Origin: Flavobacteriales bacterium UBA4422
Lineage (GTDB): Bacteria; Bacteroidota; Bacteroidia; Flavobacteriales_G; Salibacteraceae
Length of the DNA stretch: 64,000 nt
Assembly: GCA_002389645.1 (NCBI GenBank)
Contig: DGQE01000018.1
Span: 186,001-250,000 of the forward strand
Reading direction: 5' to 3'
A program made the translations under genes and the position numbers. The number at the start of each line of letters is the position of its first letter. Within the stretch, counting starts at the first letter, position 1. Below are positions 59,130 to 64,000 of the stretch, piece by piece. A model generated the notes under the pieces. It made no database searches and was not told where the DNA came from. It saw only the letters and a list, made by a program, of their open reading frames with translations.

Positions 59130-61429
59130 TCGGCCAATTTGTAAACGAACAGTTCACGCTTTCCATCTCCAATAATCAATTCTTGACTGCCGTTCTTGTC
59201 TAGATCAATCATTAAGGCTTTGCCCGATCCTTTTAAAGGCATTTTGTCTAAAAGCCTGCCCTCTAAATCAAGTAAGTAAAAGTGATTTTCGGTTCGACTT
59301 TCTAGTCCTATCCATCCTTTTTTAATGGACATGATTTGAATCGCTTTGTCTAATTCTTCTGGCATTAAGAAGTCTAGCACGACATCTAAATCTCGATTTA
59401 ATGAAAGGACCCTGTCTTTTTTAACCGTGATGTAAGCATGATCAGCACTGTTTGCTGTTTTTAGCCCTACGTCACCACCAATGGGTAAAATATTATGAAT
59501 TGAGCTTTTACTATTAGGCTTTACAATGTGTATGTTTCCAATGCTGTCATAACCAATGATAGCACATTCATTTAGTGCTTTTCCCTTTCTTATTTCTAGA
59601 GAAGTGGCTGTTGTGTCGATCTGAAGTTTTTTGATTCGTTCTTTACCAGTGCGGTCAAAAAAGTAGATGTTGTTTTTGGTTGATATTGCGCAGAGATAAT
59701 CTTTACCGGCATAGCTTAGGTATTCTATCGGTACTATTGCTTCACCATTTATTGATGGTTTTTTCCAGCCTTTTATCGCTTTGCCTTCTACATCAACATT
59801 GTGAATGGTGTTGCCGTCAGCTATGAGTATGCGGTATTCACCTTTTGATTCATACTGAACAATAGAAGGACTTACCGCTGTTTCATGGCTTAGTTTAAGG
59901 GGGAAATCACCTACGTTTTTGCCATTTCTATCAATTAGATAAGTACTGGTTTTGGTGCTAAAGAGCATCTGATACTTGCCACTTTTGTAAGCGTCAATTC
60001 TTTGTATATCACCTACTATTGTTTCATCTAACCTTTGTTTCCAAAGTGTTTTTCCTTCTTTGTTGATTAAATATAATTGATGCTTCTTATCTTGTATGAT
60101 AACCTCATTTTCTTGAGTGTAGTGATTTAAAAAACTCCATGGGCCTGCAGCAATAGTAGTGTCTAATAACAATGACCACAATGCAGGGGCTTGATCAACA
60201 AATTCTGTGTGATGTAAAATGGATAGGGCATAAAACTTTTGCATTGGTAGCTCACTGAAGCACTGAAAGACGAGTGTATTGATGTCTGCTAAATCCGCAT
60301 TTTCAGAAATGAAAGGGTTATGCACGTCCAACAGATCAGGACGCAGGTAGAAAGTGAAACTTGCGTCAGAGATTGCAGGTTCTATGTGCTTAAAGTATGC
60401 CGAAGAAATTAATTTATCATCCGCTAAGTAGTCATCAATAAGCTTCGTTAGCTGCTTGAATGAGGCTGCGTGAATACGCACTGCTCCAAATTGAGCCACG
60501 TAAGACTCATTATGCCAAGCTATATTCAGTGTGTTCAATGAGTTCGGTAACGCGCTAATACTAATTGGAATACCCTGGTAAGCTTGATCTTCAGAAGTTT
60601 CACTTGCGTTTGATCCTTCTTCAGTTAATATAAGAAATAAGTTTTCGTGCTCCTCTTCATTATCGTTGGAATAGGGGCAATACACCATGGCATATGCAAG
60701 AGAGTCATAAGAGCTCAGCAGTGCAGCTCCAGTTTTAGCAGGCATATACCTGAGCAGGTTGAGGTCTCTTTTTTTGCTTGTCTCGTCCGTTTTACTAGAA
60801 CCGACTCCATTTGCCATAAAAAGGTTCCCGTCCTCCCTCATTTCGAATTCCACCCAGCCATCGGTCACAATTTCATGAGCAAGAATTAGTTTTAACTCAG
60901 AAGCCATCTGCCCTGAATAAAAGGCTATGATTTGCTTTGGTTTAGCACAGATAGAGATGCTGTTGTTGCCTGAAGATTGAAGCAATTTTTGAAGATGACT
61001 ATTATCTAAAGTGCTTGATGGCAACAATTCATTGCTATGTATTGTATAATCATCAAAATAGACGTGTTCAGTAAAGAAGTTGTCTAGAAGCGTTTTTTCA
61101 TTAGACACTGCTTCTATTACTCCAACATAAGGTGATTCTGTTGAACCATATAGAAAGAGTGTGATCAAGTGGTTGTTGTCAGGTGTCTGATCTCCCGAGT
61201 TTCTCACTAGGCTAGAAATAGGTTCGATAACTGATAAGCCTTGAAATAAACTGTTGCTATCTGTAAACAGCGCATGTGCGTTTGATGCTTTTGCTTCAAC
61301 GATGAGCCAAGTGCTTTCTGGCAGAGCATTTAGTGGGCTGATTTGAGCTACTGGTGCAATACGTGGAAATAAAAACCAGCCAACAATGGCCAAAAGTGTA
61401 ACTACAACTAAGCCTATAATCCATTTCAT
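59126..61429 (-). CDS. Large exported membrane-anchored protein with C-terminal propeller-like repeats, unknown
   Basis: The 767-aa protein has one N-terminal membrane anchor (about 4-22, IIGLVVVTLLAIVGWFLFP) and a long extracytoplasmic part. The N-terminal half resembles DUF3352-type proteins (PLNALPESTWLIVEAKASNA). The C-terminal third has repeats such as HQLYLINKEGKTLWKQRL, TSTYLIDRNGKNVGDFPLKL and NNIYFFDRTGKERIKK, the look of PQQ-type propeller blades. No enzyme site is visible. It lies between the glucosaminidase and rnhB genes. Confidence 0.75.
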   Translation of the reverse strand: MKWIIGLVVVTLLAIVGWFLFPRIAPVAQISPLNALPESTWLIVEAKASNAHALFTDSNSLFQGLSVIEPISSLVRNSGDQTPDNNHLITLFLYGSTESPYVGVIEAVSNEKTLLDNFFTEHVYFDDYTIHSNELLPSSTLDNSHLQKLLQSSGNNSISICAKPKQIIAFYSGQMASELKLILAHEIVTDGWVEFEMREDGNLFMANGVGSSKTDETSKKRDLNLLRYMPAKTGAALLSSYDSLAYAMVYCPYSNDNEEEHENLFLILTEEGSNASETSEDQAYQGIPISISALPNSLNTLNIAWHNESYVAQFGAVRIHAASFKQLTKLIDDYLADDKLISSAYFKHIEPAISDASFTFYLRPDLLDVHNPFISENADLADINTLVFQCFSELPMQKFYALSILHHTEFVDQAPALWSLLLDTTIAAGPWSFLNHYTQENEVIIQDKKHQLYLINKEGKTLWKQRLDETIVGDIQRIDAYKSGKYQMLFSTKTSTYLIDRNGKNVGDFPLKLSHETAVSPSIVQYESKGEYRILIADGNTIHNVDVEGKAIKGWKKPSINGEAIVPIEYLSYAGKDYLCAISTKNNIYFFDRTGKERIKKLQIDTTATSLEIRKGKALNECAIIGYDSIGNIHIVKPNSKSSIHNILPIGGDVGLKTANSADHAYITVKKDRVLSLNRDLDVVLDFLMPEELDKAIQIMSIKKGWIGLESRTENHFYLLDLEGRLLDKMPLKGSGKALMIDLDKNGSQELIIGDGKRELFVYKLAD

Positions 61430-61522
61430 AATGCAAATTTATTGACGAATACAAGTGCTTTCACTAAAACTAAGGAAGTGTTCTTATCGATTAGGTGTTA
61501 ATGCACGTTTTGGGATAGTCTG

Positions 61523-62101
61523 TTATGGTAATAATCGAAAGGACTTTCGATGGTAAGGAGTAGGTCCAAAATTTCGAATAGCTTCTCGATGTGCTTTGGT
61601 CGGATACCCTACATTGTTGTTCCAAACGTATTCCGGATATTCCTCATGAATGCGCTTCATGTATTCGTCTCGATAAGTTTTAGCTACGATTGAAGCCGCT
61701 GCTATTGATCCATTTTTACTGTCTCCTTTTATGATACAGGTGAATTGAACATCTAGATTCGATTTAAATCTATCGCCATCTATTAACAAGTGATCGGGCT
61801 TGACCGTAAGTTGTTTTACTGCCCTTTCCATCGCCAAAAATGAAGCGTTTAAAATGTTGATTCGATCAATAATCACGGGATCTACGAAGCTTATAGCCCA
61901 AGCAATCGAATTAGATTTAATTATTTCAGTGAGTTCTAAGCGCGCTTTTTCAGTGAGCTGTTTAGAGTCGTTTAAGTTTTTGTGTTTGAAATTCGGAGGT
62001 AATATGACTGCCGCAGCAACAACAGGTCCAGCCAAACATCCTCTTCCAACCTCATCACAACCAGCCTCTATTCGGTTGTTATCTATCCGTGCTTTTAACA
62101 T
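61523..62101 (-). CDS. rnhB: Ribonuclease HII
   Basis: The 192-aa enzyme removes RNA from RNA-DNA hybrids and single ribonucleotides. It shows IEAGCDEVGRGCLAGPVVAA with the catalytic Asp and Glu, LLIDGDRFKS and SIVAKTYRDEYMKRIHEEYP with YPTKAHREAIRNFGPTPYHR near the C-terminus. I use ATG 62101 (LKARIDNNRIEAGCD); the 12-codon extension to TTG 62137 is not supported by family length. Confidence 0.94.
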   Translation of the reverse strand: MLKARIDNNRIEAGCDEVGRGCLAGPVVAAAVILPPNFKHKNLNDSKQLTEKARLELTEIIKSNSIAWAISFVDPVIIDRINILNASFLAMERAVKQLTVKPDHLLIDGDRFKSNLDVQFTCIIKGDSKNGSIAAASIVAKTYRDEYMKRIHEEYPEYVWNNNVGYPTKAHREAIRNFGPTPYHRKSFRLLP

Positions 62102-62221
62102 CAATGCCAAAGTATAATTTTCTAGATTAATTCTCAATCTTTAGAATCAAATCATTGAGTGAAACTAAATATTGTTTGATAATTATCTTGAAGAAATCCA
62201 TTACCCTATCTTTAAGTTTCT

Positions 62222-63196
62222 ATAAGTAAAAAAATACAGTGGGGAATTATTGGGTTGGGGAAAATAGCCCACAAGTTTGCGCATGATTTACTGCTCTCTG
62301 CTGATGCTGAATTATGTGGCGTAGCCTCAAGAGATAAAGAAAAAGCAGAGGAGTTCAGTATTGATTGCAGTGCGAAGAAAAGTTTTGGTTCATACGAAGA
62401 ACTCGCACGAGATCAAGAAATCGATGTGGTTTATGTTGCTACTCCCCATCCATTTCATTTTGAGAATACCATGCTCTGCTTAGACAATAACAAAGGAGTG
62501 TTATGCGAAAAACCTATTGGGATGAATTCTGCTCAAACTAGAAAGGTATCAGCCAAAGCCCAGTCGAAAGGATTATTCTTGATGGAGGGTTTATGGACTC
62601 GGTTTATTCCAGTCACGGAGAAACTGATCGAATTGCTTGAAAGAAAAGTGATTGGTGAAGTACTTTTCATCCGGGCAGATTTTGGTTTTAAGGCAGATTT
62701 GAATCCTGATGGGAGAATTTATAATAAATCACTAGGCGGAGGGTCGCTATTAGATGTTGGAATTTATCCAATTTATATGAGTCTGTTAGTTCTGGGAGTT
62801 CCTGCGCGAATTCAATCAATGGCTCGTTTTACGGCATCTGGGGTAGATATTTATTGTTCTATGATGTTCGATTACAGCAATAATTCAAAGGCCTCTCTTG
62901 AATCATCCGTAGAAGCCGATACGCCAACTGAGGCTCACATATATGGAGAAAAGGGTTGAATAAAATTGCATCCGCGGTTTCATCATGCAGAGAAAATCAC
63001 CTTAAAGGTTGACGGGGAAGAGGACGAAGTGATTGATCTAAAATATGAAGGTAATGGTTACGTTCATGAAATTAGTGAGGTGAATAGATGTGTGTTGAAC
63101 GCACAAACCGAAAGTGAAAAACACTCCCACGCTCGGAGTATTGAATTAAGTGAGCTGTTAGATCGAGTTAAAGATGGTATTGGGTTGAGTTATTAA
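62222..63196 (+). pseudogene. Gfo/Idh/MocA-family oxidoreductase, broken
   Basis: One frame of about 325 codons covers a whole Gfo/Idh/MocA dehydrogenase: the NAD fold IQWGIIGLGKIAHKFAHD, VVYVATPHPFHFENTM, CEKPIGMNSAQ with the catalytic lysine, and GGGSLLDVGIYPIYMS. Two lesions are visible. There is no ATG, GTG or TTG before the glycine-rich motif, where the expected start reads ATA (62222) AGTAAAAAAATACAG. Also a TGA (62957-62959) follows EKG, just where a Trp would be expected before IKLHPRFHHAEKI. Both lesions are single G-to-A changes from ATG and TGG. A TTG at 62255 would start inside the NAD motif. The substrate is unknown. Confidence 0.8.
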
Positions 63197-63206
63197 TTTG
63201 GAAGTC

Positions 63207-63566
63207 ATGGATGCAATAAACTTAATGGAGAAGCTTAATTTGTTCAGTGATCATTACCATCCGAGGTTGATTGGAGAACTAAATAGTCAGCACCTTAAAA
63301 TTGCTAAGATCAAAGGTGAATTTGTTTGGCACAGCCATGAGCAGGAAGATGAATTGTTTTTTGTTATAAAAGGGTGGTTTAATATGGAGTTTAGAGATAA
63401 AATTGTGCGAGTTGATGAAGGCGAAATGATCATTGTTCCACGGGGGGTAGAACATCGGCCGGTTGCTGAAGAAGAGGCAAGTATACTTCTCTTTGAACCG
63501 GCCTCAACCATTAATACGGGTGCAATTCGAAATGACTTGACACACAAAAAGATTGATCGCATTTGA
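63207..63566 (+). CDS. Cupin-domain protein
   Basis: The 119-aa protein has the cupin motifs GEFVWHSHEQEDELFFVIKG (metal-type HxH...E) and VDEGEMIIVPRGVEHRP followed by EEASILLFEPAS. It is probably a small cytoplasmic metal-binding cupin. I start at ATG 63207 (DAINLMEKL), matching the usual family start; TTG 63198 adds three residues. It follows the broken oxidoreductase by about 10 bp. Confidence 0.88.
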   Translation: MDAINLMEKLNLFSDHYHPRLIGELNSQHLKIAKIKGEFVWHSHEQEDELFFVIKGWFNMEFRDKIVRVDEGEMIIVPRGVEHRPVAEEEASILLFEPASTINTGAIRNDLTHKKIDRI

Positions 63567-63636
63567 TAATGCTAGCCAAGGTTATGAAGGATTGAATGGT
63601 TGTCAAATCCATTAGAGGAATTATTCTATTTTGAAA

Positions 63637-64000
63637 ATGAAGGTATTTGTCGAAACAGAAAGACTGATTTTAAGAGAGCTTGTGGATAAAGATGCCTCTG
63701 CAATATTTGAGCTTGATTCTGATCCTCTGGTGCATACCTATTTGGGAAATAACCCGATGCAAACAATGAAGCAATCAAAGGAAGTTATTGAGTTTGTTCG
63801 AAAACAATATTCGGAAAATGGCATTGGAAGATGGGCGACCATTGAAAAAGAATCAGGAGATTTCATAGGATGGACAGGATTGAAAGTTGAAGACAAATTG
63901 ACCAATGGGCATGTCAATTATAATGACCTTGGATTTCGATTTAAGCCAAAATATTGGGGAAAAGGCTATGCTACCGAAAGTGCAATTGCCTGCTTAGATT
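63637..64000 (+). CDS. GNAT-family acetyltransferase, N-terminal part (continues beyond window)
   Basis: About 121 codons are visible. The start KVFVETERLILRELVDKDAS and the acetyl-CoA region LGFRFKPKYWGKGYATESA match RimJ/RimL-type GNAT N-acetyltransferases that modify protein N-termini or small amines. The reading frame is open to the window edge. The substrate is unknown. Confidence 0.88.
   Translation, partial: MKVFVETERLILRELVDKDASAIFELDSDPLVHTYLGNNPMQTMKQSKEVIEFVRKQYSENGIGRWATIEKESGDFIGWTGLKVEDKLTNGHVNYNDLGFRFKPKYWGKGYATESAIACLD

Noticed and set aside
62966..63196. Separate 76-codon gene after the oxidoreductase
   Set aside because: It is in the same frame as the oxidoreductase, begins with TTG just after the TGA and encodes its C-terminal end, so it is the tail of one broken gene.
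1..64000. CRISPR array, prophage, insertion sequence or integrative element
   Set aside because: No short direct repeats with regular spacers, transposase, integrase or attachment-type repeats were seen; the tRNA-Leu gene has no adjacent integrase or duplicated 3' end in the window.

Overview
The window is chromosomal DNA of a Bacteroidota bacterium, most likely a marine or free-living member of the Flavobacteriales; the family-level placement is a guess. Supporting signs are two TonB-dependent receptors with N-terminal carboxypeptidase-like domains, a GldA-type ABC ATPase, a PorV/PorQ-family outer-membrane protein, a bacterial geranylgeranylglyceryl-phosphate synthase homologue, DUF3127 and DUF5522 proteins, and several TAnnTTTG promoter boxes typical of the Bacteroidota sigma factor. 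Gene density is high, and most genes are housekeeping or ordinary accessory genes. I found no CRISPR array, prophage, insertion sequence or rRNA.

Layout. 1-7994 (minus): a TolC / HlyD / ABC export operon whose ATPase has lost several catalytic motifs, a glycosyltransferase overlapping metK, gldA and a PLP-dependent deaminase-like enzyme. 8050-14508: a DUF5522 protein, hutU, then a thiamine-themed stretch (YkoF-like protein, NadR-type kinase, TPP riboswitch, TonB receptor, ThiE-like protein). 14606-19248: a GGGP synthase homologue and a phosphopantetheinyl transferase, ahcY, small envelope proteins, and a LytTR response regulator interrupted by a stop codon. 19489-28928: a three-gene outer-membrane locus (1262-aa TonB receptor, 1508-aa exported protein, PorV-like barrel). 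29012-36475: greA, a HIT protein, ruvC, a flippase-like protein, GT2, an OppC-like permease, an AtoE-type transporter, DUF3127 and a flavin reductase. 36565-40093: tRNA-Leu(UAG), then tig-clpP-clpX. 40080-46901 (minus): a lipoprotein, folA-thyA, nupC, a DUF151 nuclease, etfA-etfB and a barrel lipoprotein. 47009-53156: pdhB, a non-coding region with three diverged tandem units, an LVIVD lipoprotein, a small outer-membrane protein and hppA. 53299-64000: a nonsense-interrupted lipoprotein gene, the operon rsgA-dtd-MBOAT-SGNH-mazG, a glucosaminidase/LysM protein, a 767-aa propeller protein, rnhB, a broken Gfo/Idh/MocA gene, a cupin and the start of a GNAT gene.

How the genes work together. metK and ahcY are both parts of the methyl cycle. 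folA-thyA plus nupC serve dTMP synthesis and nucleoside salvage. tig-clpPX handles nascent and misfolded proteins. The TPP riboswitch places the 810-aa receptor under thiamine control. MBOAT plus the SGNH protein looks like a surface-polymer O-acylation module.

The most notable observations are: three genes with in-frame stops, all explicable as C:G to T:A transitions; an export ATPase with degenerate Walker B, signature and H-loop; a DUF3127 protein ending in an SSB-like acidic tip; three tandem roughly 155-bp non-coding units each carrying a conserved CTAAACCTA...CCTATG box; and the outer-membrane locus built around the unrecognised 1508-aa protein.
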